Shown here: positions 8,942 through 15,736 of the stretch, piece after piece
Layout of the letters: every line of letters begins with the position of its first letter
Position numbering within the stretch: the stretch's first letter is position 1
From: Selenomonadaceae bacterium
GTDB taxonomy: Bacteria; Bacillota; Negativicutes; Selenomonadales; Selenomonadaceae
Reading direction: 5' to 3'
Assembly (NCBI GenBank): GCA_017390245.1
Contig: JAFPCE010000128.1
Location: forward strand, 1-25,133
Length of the DNA stretch: 25,133 bases
Notes under the pieces: generated by a model
Database searches by the model: none
Told to the model about the DNA's origin: nothing
Seen by the model: only the letters and a program-made list of their open reading frames with translations
Position numbers and translations under genes: made by a program

Positions 8942-10399
8942 ATGACAAGCAGTAATTTAAAACTAAAACTTAGCTTTAATTACCTGCTGATAGCAATGAT
9001 AATAGCGCTGGTAGCAGTTCTGGTTTCTGTTACCAGCGTTTTTGCTACCGGCAGCAAGGCAATTCCCCTGCGGGGCATAGTGGAAGGCTTTTATGGCGTG
9101 CCATGGACACAGCAGCAGCGGCTGGATATGCTGGACTTTATGGCAGGCAAAAAAATGAATGCCTATATTTACGGGCCTAAGGATGATGAATATCATAGAA
9201 AATACTGGCGCCAGCCCTACCCAGAGGATAAGCTGCAGGATTTGCAGCAGCTGATAAACAGAGCTAAGGCAGATAATATTGAATTCATTTTTGCTGTATC
9301 ACCAGGTAATGATATAGACTTTGCTTCAGCTAAGGACAAAGCGGCCATGGTAAATAAAATGACTGCTATGTATAAAATGGGTGTGCGGCAGTTTGCCTTG
9401 TTTTTTGATGATATTCCCACTAAGGATGCTAAAGGCCAGGCGGAATTTGTCAATTACATCAACAGAAATTTTGTGAAAAAGCATAAGGACTGCAAAAGGC
9501 TCATAGTTGTACCAACAGAGTATTATCTGCTGGCTATGGAAAATCAGGGCAATGTGCAGGAATACACAGCTGCTTTTGCTGGCAATTTAGATAAGGACAT
9601 ATTGGTGCTGTACACAGGCGCTGAGGTATGCCCTGACGGGCTGACAGAGGAAACCATCAGCCGGGTCAATGAGATTTATGGGAGAGCTGCAGGTTTATGG
9701 TGGAATTATCCTGTTAATGACTACATGGAGCAGAAGCTGGCACTAGGGCCTCTGGACAGCATAACAGCTGAGGCAGATGGCACTGACATACCGGCATTCT
9801 TTGTCAATCCTATGTTTAAGCCAGAGCTGTCCAAAATCGCTATAGCTACTGCAGCAGATTATGCCCTGGCACCAGCTGAATTTAATGCCAGTGAAGCCTG
9901 GCAGAAGGCACTGCAGGAGCAGTATGGCGAGCTGGCCCAGGCCATGGCGGTATTTGCGGATCATTCCCAGCGTCTGGAAAATAACTGGGCCCATATTGGC
10001 CACGGTGATGCAGCAAGGCTAAGGGAAATGTACGATAATTACTGGCGTGCACAGGCAAATCACAGCCAGGAGGCAGCAGCCATCAGACAGCGTCTGCTGG
10101 AGGACAACGCCAACAGAAGCCAGATGGTGCAAATGCTGCAGGAAATGCTTAAGCCAGAGGTAAAGGCAGAATGCCAGGAGCAGCTGGAGCTGTTACAGCT
10201 TTATACCGGCCAGGAACGTATTGGCCTTTACATCATGGACAATGAACCAGACAGGGACGAAGCATACAGGCTGCTGCGGGCTATGGCAGATAAGCAGAAA
10301 GCTATTGAAGCAAAGCAGCAGACAGCAAAGATATCTGAAGGCGTATTGGACGGCTTTTATGCTGATTTCCTCAAATGGTTTCATGATAAATATCAGTAA
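8942..10399 (+). CDS. Secreted GH84 beta-N-acetylglucosaminidase-like enzyme
   Basis: Predicted glycoside hydrolase family 84 enzyme, removing beta-linked N-acetylglucosamine from glycoproteins by substrate-assisted catalysis. It has 485 aa. A hydrophobic stretch at about 13-35, ending in S-V-F-A before T36, looks like a signal peptide. The catalytic domain starts with RGIVEGFYGVPW (44-55), then YIYGPKDDEYH, FAVSPGNDI and FALFFDDIP, whose Asp pair D156-D157 is the GH84 catalytic signature. The C-terminal third is helical and Gln/Glu-rich. It is shorter than multidomain clostridial and Bacteroides members, with no visible carbohydrate-binding module, dockerin or sorting signal. It may be periplasmic or released. 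Family is firm; substrate is unproven. Confidence 0.88.
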   Translation: MTSSNLKLKLSFNYLLIAMIIALVAVLVSVTSVFATGSKAIPLRGIVEGFYGVPWTQQQRLDMLDFMAGKKMNAYIYGPKDDEYHRKYWRQPYPEDKLQDLQQLINRAKADNIEFIFAVSPGNDIDFASAKDKAAMVNKMTAMYKMGVRQFALFFDDIPTKDAKGQAEFVNYINRNFVKKHKDCKRLIVVPTEYYLLAMENQGNVQEYTAAFAGNLDKDILVLYTGAEVCPDGLTEETISRVNEIYGRAAGLWWNYPVNDYMEQKLALGPLDSITAEADGTDIPAFFVNPMFKPELSKIAIATAADYALAPAEFNASEAWQKALQEQYGELAQAMAVFADHSQRLENNWAHIGHGDAARLREMYDNYWRAQANHSQEAAAIRQRLLEDNANRSQMVQMLQEMLKPEVKAECQEQLELLQLYTGQERIGLYIMDNEPDRDEAYRLLRAMADKQKAIEAKQQTAKISEGVLDGFYADFLKWFHDKYQ

Positions 10400-10436
10400 T
10401 ACTTAAATTCAAATATTTAATTTTTCTATGGAAGTA

Positions 10437-10465
10437 TTGACAGCGGCTATGAAGGGTGCTATCAT
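10437..10465 (+). promoter_or_regulatory. Predicted strong promoter of the orphan cobalamin riboswitch
   Basis: A perfect TTGACA (10437-10442), a 17-nt spacer and TATCAT (10460-10465, five of six matches). Transcription would begin near 10472, about 30 nt before the riboswitch. The intact boxes suggest that the RNA is still made. Confidence 0.65.
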
Positions 10466-10499
10466 ACAAAACAGTTAAAGTAATAACTTAATATAGTTT

Positions 10500-10690
10500 G
10501 GAACAGGTGCCTATATGGCCTAACAAGAGAAGCTGGTACAAGCCAGCACGGTCCCGCCACTGTAACAGGGAGCGAATTGTAATAAGTCACTGGAGTAATC
10601 TGGGAAGGCGCAAGGAGCGATGATCTGAAGTCAGGAGAACTGCCTGTTTAACAATAACCGTTTGACCTGCGAGTGATGGGGATGGGGATT
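10500..10690 (+). ncRNA. Cobalamin riboswitch 1 (orphan)
   Basis: Shows the conserved core of the cobalamin (B12) riboswitch: an AGGTGCC start, CGGTCCCGCCACTGTAACAG (10549-10568), GGGAAGGCGCAAGGAGCGA (10602-10620) and the B12 box AAGTCAGGAGAACTGCCTG (10628-10646). CAGGT (10504-10508) can pair with ACCTG near 10665-10669 to close the domain. The 114-nt core 10548-10661 differs at seven positions from the second riboswitch at 17937-18050. An intrinsic terminator follows, so control would be at transcription. No B12 transport or synthesis gene lies downstream. The next gene, a GntP-type permease, has its own promoter. Boundaries are approximate. Confidence 0.93.
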
Positions 10691-10713
10691 AATCATACTA
10701 GTACGTGTTTGAT

Positions 10714-10744
10714 AATCCTAACCTTTAAGGTTAGGATTTTTTTT
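10714..10744 (+). terminator. Intrinsic terminator of riboswitch 1
   Basis: Near-perfect palindrome: AATCCTAACC (10714-10723) pairs with GGTTAGGATT (10729-10738), followed by eight T residues (10737-10744). It lies about 50 nt after the B12-binding core, where the expression platform is expected. Confidence 0.9.
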
Positions 10745-10942
10745 CGTAGTTTTTAAATTCAGGCGATTAGTACTTAGCAATGCCTTTCTTTGTCGCGGGG
10801 AAAATAGCTTTGTCAAAGGGTTTTTCTTTGTGGTTTAGCCACTGCAAGGAAAGCATTGCTCATACATTCATTCATGGTTGCCAAGTGCAACAGTGGCTTG
10901 AAAGCAGGTGGAGCTGCTTTCAGGCCTATTCTTTTTTTATAG
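10745..10942 (+). other. Structured noncoding stretch downstream of riboswitch 1
   Basis: No convincing gene is present: a 68-codon frame at 10780-10986 has no ribosome binding site. AGCCACTG (10837-10844) can pair with CAGTGGCT (10891-10898), enclosing the small hairpin GTTGC-CAAGT-GCAAC. An alternative 12-bp stem GCTTGAAAGCAG / CTGCTTTCAGGC (10896-10907 with 10914-10925, loop GTGGAG) shares bases 10896-10898 with the first stem, so the two exclude each other. Seven T residues at 10932-10938 follow, resembling a terminator. It may be a B12-controlled small RNA ending near 10940, or debris of a lost gene. AGTACTTAGCAAT at 10769-10781 is a motif repeated elsewhere in the window. Confidence 0.4.
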
Positions 10943-11073
10943 GGAAATGTAAAAATTATGTTATAGCTTATGCACAAATACTATAGGTTGTTATAACTTA
11001 TGGTTATGATTTAATATATTAATAATTTTTTACTAGCACTTTTTATTATTGTTAGCAGCTAACAATTATCTGC

Positions 11074-11102
11074 TTGACAATTTAAAAAAGGATAGCAATA
11101 AT
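11074..11102 (+). promoter_or_regulatory. Predicted promoter of the GntP-type permease gene
   Basis: A perfect TTGACA (11074-11079), a 17-nt spacer and AATAAT (11097-11102, five of six). Transcription would begin near 11109, about 55 nt before the permease start. This separates the permease from riboswitch 1. The AT-rich stretch 10943-11073 shows nothing else I recognise. Confidence 0.6.
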
Positions 11103-11163
11103 ATAAAAGTCGGTTTCAAGAAGACTAGAAAATATGTTGATTTTATAGGGGGAAATAAAGTTA

Positions 11164-12579
11164 ATGGACACAGCGATAATTTTTATAGGCCTGATTGGCC
11201 TGATGGTTATGGCTTATCGTGGCGCATCTATTATTTTGATTGCACCTGTATTTGCAGTTGTAGCTGCTCTTGGCAGTGAGCATGCTTCATTGCCAATCTT
11301 CAGTGAGCTTTACATGACCAAGGCTGCTGAATACCTGAAGAATTACTATCCTATCTTTTTATTCGGTGCTATCTTTGCCCGTCTCATGGAGAAGGGCGGT
11401 ATGGCAGCATCTGTTGCAGGTAAGATTATTGAACTGTTAGGCGAAAAGCGTGCAGTACTGGCTGTACTGTTAGGCTGTGGTGTTCTGACATACGGTGGTC
11501 TCAGCGTATTCGTTGTAGCATTCGTTATGTATCCATTTGGTGCTGTAGTATTCAAGAAGGCAGACATTCCAAAGAGACTGCTGCCAGCAGCTCTGTGGAT
11601 GGGTATTTTCTCCTTTGCTATGGTAGCACTGCCTGGTACTCCGCAGATTCAGAACATTATCCCTTCCTCATACTTTGGTACATCTACCTGGTCTGGTATG
11701 GGTATCGGTATCTTTGCTTCTGTAATCTTCCTGGTAATGGGCTGGGGCTGGATTTCCTTCCGTGCTAAGCGCTTAAAGGCTCAGGGTGAGGGCTATGGCC
11801 GTCATATTGAGTTCAGCCAGCGCCGCCATAAGATTCCAAATCCTGACTGGAAGATTTCCTTAGTACCATTGGTAATGGTAATCGTAATTAATATTTTCCT
11901 GTCCAATCCATTTGGCTGGGACTGGGCTTTCCACTGGGATGAGAATTCCCTGAAGTCCTTAGAGCCATTAAAGATTAGCCTTTTGGCTCATTCTGTAGCA
12001 AAGATTTCTGCTGGCTGGTCTATCAGTATTTCTCTGATTCTCAGCAGTATTGTGGCAGCAATTATTGCTCGCCGCCACTTAAGAATTACTGATGGCATGA
12101 TGTCCACCATCAATGGTTCTGCTATTTCCTCCTGTAGTGCAGTATTAAACGTTGCTTCCGGCTATGCATTCGGCTGCGTAGTTGTAAGCCTTAGCGGTTT
12201 TATGGTAATTAAGGATCTGCTCTTAAACCTTGATTTCGGTGGCGGTCCATTATTCTCCGCAGTATTAACCACTAATATCATGTGCGGCTTTACTGGTTCT
12301 GCTTCCGGTGGTCTGACTATTGCCCTTTCCATGTTAGGTGAGCAGTGGGCAGCTATGGCAGCTCAGGCTGGCATTCCTTTAGAGGTATTGCATAGAATCG
12401 TAGCTATTTCCTCTATCGGTATTGACCCAGTTCCTCACTGCGGTGCCCTGGTTACCATGCTGGCAATTTGCGGTCTGAGCCACAAGGATTCCTATGGTGA
12501 TATTGCTATCCTCATGGGTATGAAGTTCTTAGTGCCATTCCTGTGCGTAATCTTCTACATGGTTACCGGTATTGCCTAA
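11164..12579 (+). CDS. GntP-family H+-coupled carboxylate permease
   Basis: Inner-membrane symporter of the gluconate/GntP family, whose members carry gluconate, 3-hydroxybutyrate, glycerate and related acids. It has 471 aa with about a dozen hydrophobic segments. Family-like features are an N-terminal IIFIGLIGLMVMAYRGASI, LFGAIFARLMEKGGMA (about 63-78), VLTYGGLSVFVV, LPGTPQIQN (about 157-165), a central hydrophilic loop, TTNIMCGFTGSASGG and IDPVPHCGALVT near the C-terminus. The ATG follows GGGGGAAA. It stands alone, with its own promoter and terminator. The carried acid cannot be told from sequence; homologues are often annotated as D-beta-hydroxybutyrate permease. Confidence 0.85.
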   Translation: MDTAIIFIGLIGLMVMAYRGASIILIAPVFAVVAALGSEHASLPIFSELYMTKAAEYLKNYYPIFLFGAIFARLMEKGGMAASVAGKIIELLGEKRAVLAVLLGCGVLTYGGLSVFVVAFVMYPFGAVVFKKADIPKRLLPAALWMGIFSFAMVALPGTPQIQNIIPSSYFGTSTWSGMGIGIFASVIFLVMGWGWISFRAKRLKAQGEGYGRHIEFSQRRHKIPNPDWKISLVPLVMVIVINIFLSNPFGWDWAFHWDENSLKSLEPLKISLLAHSVAKISAGWSISISLILSSIVAAIIARRHLRITDGMMSTINGSAISSCSAVLNVASGYAFGCVVVSLSGFMVIKDLLLNLDFGGGPLFSAVLTTNIMCGFTGSASGGLTIALSMLGEQWAAMAAQAGIPLEVLHRIVAISSIGIDPVPHCGALVTMLAICGLSHKDSYGDIAILMGMKFLVPFLCVIFYMVTGIA

Positions 12580-12600
12580 GTAAAGTATATAAAGTGAATG

Positions 12601-12633
12601 AAGAGCTTTTCCTGCAAGGGAAAGGCTCTTTTT
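12601..12633 (+). terminator. Intrinsic terminator of the permease gene
   Basis: AAGAGCTTTTCC pairs with GGAAAGGCTCTT (one G-U) around a short loop, followed by a run of T residues ending at 12633. Confidence 0.88.
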
Positions 12634-12645
12634 ACGAGGAACAGA

Positions 12646-12700
12646 TGATAATAAAAGTTATATAAATTATTAGCAATGAAAATGATAATAGGTTTATAAT
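12646..12700 (+). promoter_or_regulatory. Promoter region of exbB with Fur-box-like hexamers
   Basis: A perfect TATAAT lies at 12695-12700, about 31 nt before the exbB start. The -35 element is poor (TTAGCA, 19-nt spacer). Upstream sequence contains TGATAAT (12646-12652) and GAAAATGATAAT (12679-12690), two adjacent hexamers close to the GATAAT unit of classical Fur boxes. The third hexamer does not match. This could be iron control of the TonB system or simply AT-rich sequence. Confidence 0.35.
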
Positions 12701-12731
12701 AACAATGTGAAAGTTTGAAGGGGGCTTTGTA

Positions 12732-13349
12732 ATGGATTTAATAATGACAGGCTTGGAGTTTTTCCACAAAGGCGGTCCGGTAATGTACGTGCTGCTGCTG
12801 TGCTCTGTTTTTGTGGTTGCTATAGCTGTGGAGCGTGCCGGCTTTTTCAAGCGTGAGGATGCAGGGCGCAGCTTTGCCCAGGCATTTGCTGACAAAATTA
12901 CCAGAGGTGATGCCGAGGCGGCTGAGAAGCTGGCAGAAAATACCAAGGGCATTTTGCCAAAGCTTTTGGTAGAAGGCTTAAATTATGGCAAGGATGAAAA
13001 TATTGATTTAAATACATATTTTGAGGTGCAGTCTGGTATTGCCCTGTCCCGCTTCAGAAAGCGTCTTTATTATCTCAGTGTAATCGTTACTTTAGGACCA
13101 TTACTAGGCCTGTTAGGTACTATCAGCGGCATGATTTCGGCTTTCAGCATCTTTAACCTGGAGTCTGGCCAGGCTGTGGCGATTACTGGTGGCGTTGGCG
13201 AAGCGCTAATTGCTACTGCCATGGGCCTGTGTACTGCTATTATAGCCCTGGGCATACATGCTTACTTTTCCCAGCGTATCGATAACATCGTAGCTGATAT
13301 GGAGCAGTGCTTCTCCCTGGTGGAGGGCATCAAAAGGGAGCGTGACTAA
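12732..13349 (+). CDS. exbB: ExbB/TolQ/MotA-family proton channel protein
   Basis: Inner-membrane component of the ExbB-ExbD-TonB motor, which uses the proton gradient to energise outer-membrane receptors. It has 205 aa, with one segment at about 17-33, then a cytoplasmic region, then two segments near 113-138 and 155-178. The MotA/TolQ/ExbB core is visible in LGPLLGLLGTISGMISAF and GGVGEALIATAMGLCTAIIAL. The ATG follows AAGGGGG. exbD begins 2 nt after its stop and tonB follows, which favours ExbB over TolQ. No tolB or pal is present. Presence of this gene supports an outer membrane in the host. Confidence 0.93.
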   Translation: MDLIMTGLEFFHKGGPVMYVLLLCSVFVVAIAVERAGFFKREDAGRSFAQAFADKITRGDAEAAEKLAENTKGILPKLLVEGLNYGKDENIDLNTYFEVQSGIALSRFRKRLYYLSVIVTLGPLLGLLGTISGMISAFSIFNLESGQAVAITGGVGEALIATAMGLCTAIIALGIHAYFSQRIDNIVADMEQCFSLVEGIKRERD

Positions 13350-13351
13350 GT

Positions 13352-13762
13352 ATGCGCATTAAATCCCGCCATGGCTTTGACAAGCCAGAGGTTATGATAA
13401 TACCAATGATTGACATCATGTTTTTCCTTTTGGTATTTTTCATGCTCAGCACCTTATATATGGTTAATTTAAAAACTGTACCAGTAAACATGCCCCAGGC
13501 CCAGCACGCGGAAACCCAGATGAACGTTACCTATCTAGTGACCATGAAGGCAGACGGTTCTCTGTGGCTGGAGGATAAGATTATCAACGAGCGTGACCTT
13601 TTGAACAGAGCAAAGGCGGAGCAGAAGAAAAATCCGAAATTTGCTGTGGTCATCCGTGCGGACCAGTCTCTGGACTATGGTATGGTAGTAGGCCTTTTAG
13701 ATAAATTCAAGGCTGAGGGCATTACTAAGTTTGGTTTGGCAACTGATGCAGGAGGCAAATAA
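13352..13762 (+). CDS. exbD: ExbD/TolR-family biopolymer transport protein
   Basis: Partner of ExbB in the proton-driven motor. It has 136 aa with a short cytoplasmic N-terminus and a single membrane segment at about 19-38. That segment carries the essential aspartate D21 in MIDIMFFLLVFFML. The remainder is a small periplasmic domain, ending DKFKAEGITKFGLAT, typical of ExbD/TolR. It starts 2 nt after exbB, and the tonB ATG follows its stop by one nucleotide, so the three are translated from one message. Confidence 0.93.
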   Translation: MRIKSRHGFDKPEVMIIPMIDIMFFLLVFFMLSTLYMVNLKTVPVNMPQAQHAETQMNVTYLVTMKADGSLWLEDKIINERDLLNRAKAEQKKNPKFAVVIRADQSLDYGMVVGLLDKFKAEGITKFGLATDAGGK

Positions 13763-13763
13763 T

Positions 13764-14591
13764 ATGCCTAAAACGGATATGTCAAAGGATATGCCACAGG
13801 ATATACTGCAGCAGGACAAGAAAAGAGAATGCAGAGCCTGGCTCTATTCCTTTGTGGTTCATATTTTCATGTTTTTAATAGCCTGTGGCTTTAATGTCTT
13901 TGCTATAGCTGTACCACCAGAGGAGCGGCCAGTGGATGTGACTATTTACGATGCAGATGCTGGCGGTGGCGGTGGTGGCAGCAGTGCCGCAGCACCAGCT
14001 GAGGCTGCACCTCCGCCTATTCCATCCATTGAAGATATTGTACTGGAGCAGAAGGTGAAGCTGCCAGAAATCAAAGAGGATTTCACCCAGAAGCCTGAGC
14101 TGCAGGAAAAATTCAAAAAGGAGCATAATGCTCCTGCAGCGCCTGCTGTGACTAATGCTGCCGGCAGTGGTAATGCTGCTGGTAATGGCAGTGGTTCTGG
14201 GGAAGGCACGGGCACTGGCTCAGGTACAGGTGATGGCAATGGCAGTGGCACAGGTGAGGGCAGCGGCTCAGGCAGTGGCAGCGGCACTGGCGATGGTACA
14301 GGCACGGGACTGCGGCCAGCTATACCACCTCAGAAAATTGCCGGCGGTGAGCCTGTATATCCAGAGTCTCTGCGGGCTAGAAATGTTAAAGGCGTAGTAG
14401 TTGTAAGAATCAGCGTCAACACCAGTGGCACAGTAGACGGGGTAGAGATTGTTTCCTCCTCCGGCCATGATGCCATGGATCAGGCTGCTATCAATGCTGC
14501 CTGGGGCTATGCTTATACAACAGCCTATAATGAATACGGTGAAGCAGTGCGCTTTACCAAGCGGATTAGAATGGAATTCCGGTTACGTTAA
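13764..14591 (+). CDS. tonB: TonB-family energy transducer with Gly/Ser/Thr-rich linker
   Basis: Spans the periplasm and passes ExbBD energy to outer-membrane receptors. From ATG 13764 (8 nt after GGAGG) it has 275 aa; an in-frame TTG at 13731 lies inside exbD and is rejected. The membrane segment at about 25-50 contains S29-x3-H33, the spacing of the essential Ser-His motif of E. coli TonB. Proline-rich APPPIPSIED is near 82-91. Residues 132-182 are a low-complexity Gly/Ser/Thr linker with scattered Asp and Glu, instead of the usual Pro-Lys/Glu spacer. The C-terminal domain (193-275) begins GGEPVYPESLRARNVKG and includes VVVRISVNTSG. Family assignment is firm. Confidence 0.92.
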   Translation: MPKTDMSKDMPQDILQQDKKRECRAWLYSFVVHIFMFLIACGFNVFAIAVPPEERPVDVTIYDADAGGGGGGSSAAAPAEAAPPPIPSIEDIVLEQKVKLPEIKEDFTQKPELQEKFKKEHNAPAAPAVTNAAGSGNAAGNGSGSGEGTGTGSGTGDGNGSGTGEGSGSGSGSGTGDGTGTGLRPAIPPQKIAGGEPVYPESLRARNVKGVVVVRISVNTSGTVDGVEIVSSSGHDAMDQAAINAAWGYAYTTAYNEYGEAVRFTKRIRMEFRLR

Positions 14592-14612
14592 TAATGTATG
14601 GAGAAAAGCATT

Positions 14613-15575
14613 ATGCAGGAATTAGTCAATATTTCTAATATCAGCTGTGATACAGAGGGCCTCCTTGGCAATGACCAGGAGGTCCTTTTTGCCTTTTTGC
14701 AAAAACACAGCTTAGATGGTGTGGAGGCTATGCTGTATGGCCAGTGGGATGAAAAGATGCCACCTAAGAGCGCCATCAAAGGGCTGCATTTAAGATTCTG
14801 GCCGGACTGGCTGGATTTTTGGCAGGGCAATAATAATGCTTTGCTGGAAAAGTATGGTTCAGAGGAAATCATTGCTCAGGTATATGGCGGCATCCATAGA
14901 GAGGACTGGCTGCAGGTGTGGCAGGAGAATATCCTGCAGGCAAGGGAAGCAGAGGCAGAGTATGTGGTTTTTCATATCAGTAATGCCTGCTCCAGGGAAA
15001 TGTATGACAGGAAATTTAGATATGATGATACAGAGGTAATTGAAGCAGCTATTGAGCTTTTAAATATTATTACTAAAGATTTGCCACAGGAATGCCAGCT
15101 GCTTTTAGAAAATCTCTGGTGGCCGGGACTGACCTTTAAAAACAGAGAGCTTTGCGAGAGAATTTTGTCAGAGGTTAAATTTAAAAATACCGGATTTATG
15201 CTGGATACAGGCCATCTGATGAATACAAATTTTGCCATAGAGGATGCAGAAACAGGCTGGCAGTATGTGTATGATACCGTGAAGGCTTTAGGTGATATAA
15301 AGAGCCATATACGGGGGATACATCTGCACCAGTCTTTGTCTGGGCGGTTTACCAGGCAGTGGCTGCAGGAAAAAAGACCAGATAAGGAGCTTACCTGGCA
15401 GGAATGCTTTGACTACGTCAGTGGTGTGGACCAGCATCAGCCCGTAACTTCGCCTCTGGCCAGGGAAGTGGTGACTATGCTAAAGCCCCAGTTCCTGGTG
15501 CATGAATTTATCCAGCAGGACATGGCAGACTGGCAGCAGAAGGTCAGCAGCCAGAGAAGGATGCTGGGCTTCTGA
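14613..15575 (+). CDS. Xylose-isomerase-like TIM barrel protein (AP endonuclease 2 family)
   Basis: Predicted cytoplasmic metal-dependent sugar isomerase/epimerase-like protein (PF01261 fold); substrate unknown. From ATG 14613 it has 320 aa. That start follows GGAGAAA by about 8 nt. An ATG at 14598 would add five residues but has no ribosome binding site. Likely metal-binding positions sit at strand ends: E in LLLENLWWPG, D and H in FMLDTGHL, H in GIHLHQSL, and E in FLVHEF. It follows tonB by 21 nt and is probably in the same transcript. A link to TonB function is not obvious. Endonuclease IV is unlikely, because its full set of signatures is absent. Confidence 0.75.
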   Translation: MQELVNISNISCDTEGLLGNDQEVLFAFLQKHSLDGVEAMLYGQWDEKMPPKSAIKGLHLRFWPDWLDFWQGNNNALLEKYGSEEIIAQVYGGIHREDWLQVWQENILQAREAEAEYVVFHISNACSREMYDRKFRYDDTEVIEAAIELLNIITKDLPQECQLLLENLWWPGLTFKNRELCERILSEVKFKNTGFMLDTGHLMNTNFAIEDAETGWQYVYDTVKALGDIKSHIRGIHLHQSLSGRFTRQWLQEKRPDKELTWQECFDYVSGVDQHQPVTSPLAREVVTMLKPQFLVHEFIQQDMADWQQKVSSQRRMLGF

Positions 15576-15683
15576 GGGTGCTATCGGTGCAGCGTTTTTG
15601 CTGATGCGTTATAAAGCTAATGCCTGTGTCTGGATAAGGCTGAAATGAAGGGCATGTTGCATTTTAGCCATATTTGCCAGGTA

Positions 15684-15716
15684 TGATATAATAAAAAGGT
15701 TAACGAATAGTGTTAA
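15684..15716 (+). promoter_or_regulatory. Extended -10 promoter and dyad operator of the metal ABC operon
   Basis: TGATATAAT (15684-15692) is an extended -10 element with perfect TATAAT and no good -35. Just downstream, over the expected start site, lies the dyad TTAAC-N7-GTTAA (15700-15716). This placement suits a metal-responsive repressor. Half-sites resemble the AdcR motif (TTAAC/GTTAA), but the spacing is longer, so the regulator (Zur, MntR or other) is unknown. Sequence 15576-15683 shows nothing else I recognise. Confidence 0.5.
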
Positions 15717-15736
15717 AATTTATTTGAGGATAGATT

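Noticed and set aside
10780..10986. A 68-codon frame after riboswitch 1
   Set aside because: No ribosome binding site, no recognisable protein features, and it overlaps the stem structures; kept as noncoding.
10500..12579. Riboswitch 1 as the regulatory leader of the GntP-type permease
   Set aside because: A strong terminator, a second terminator-like hairpin and a near-consensus promoter lie between them, and the family is not known for corrinoid transport. Read-through control is not excluded.
13946..14305. A 119-codon proline/leucine-rich minus-strand frame
   Set aside because: It is the mirror of the Gly/Ser-rich linker of tonB; repetitive GC-rich codons keep the opposite strand open.
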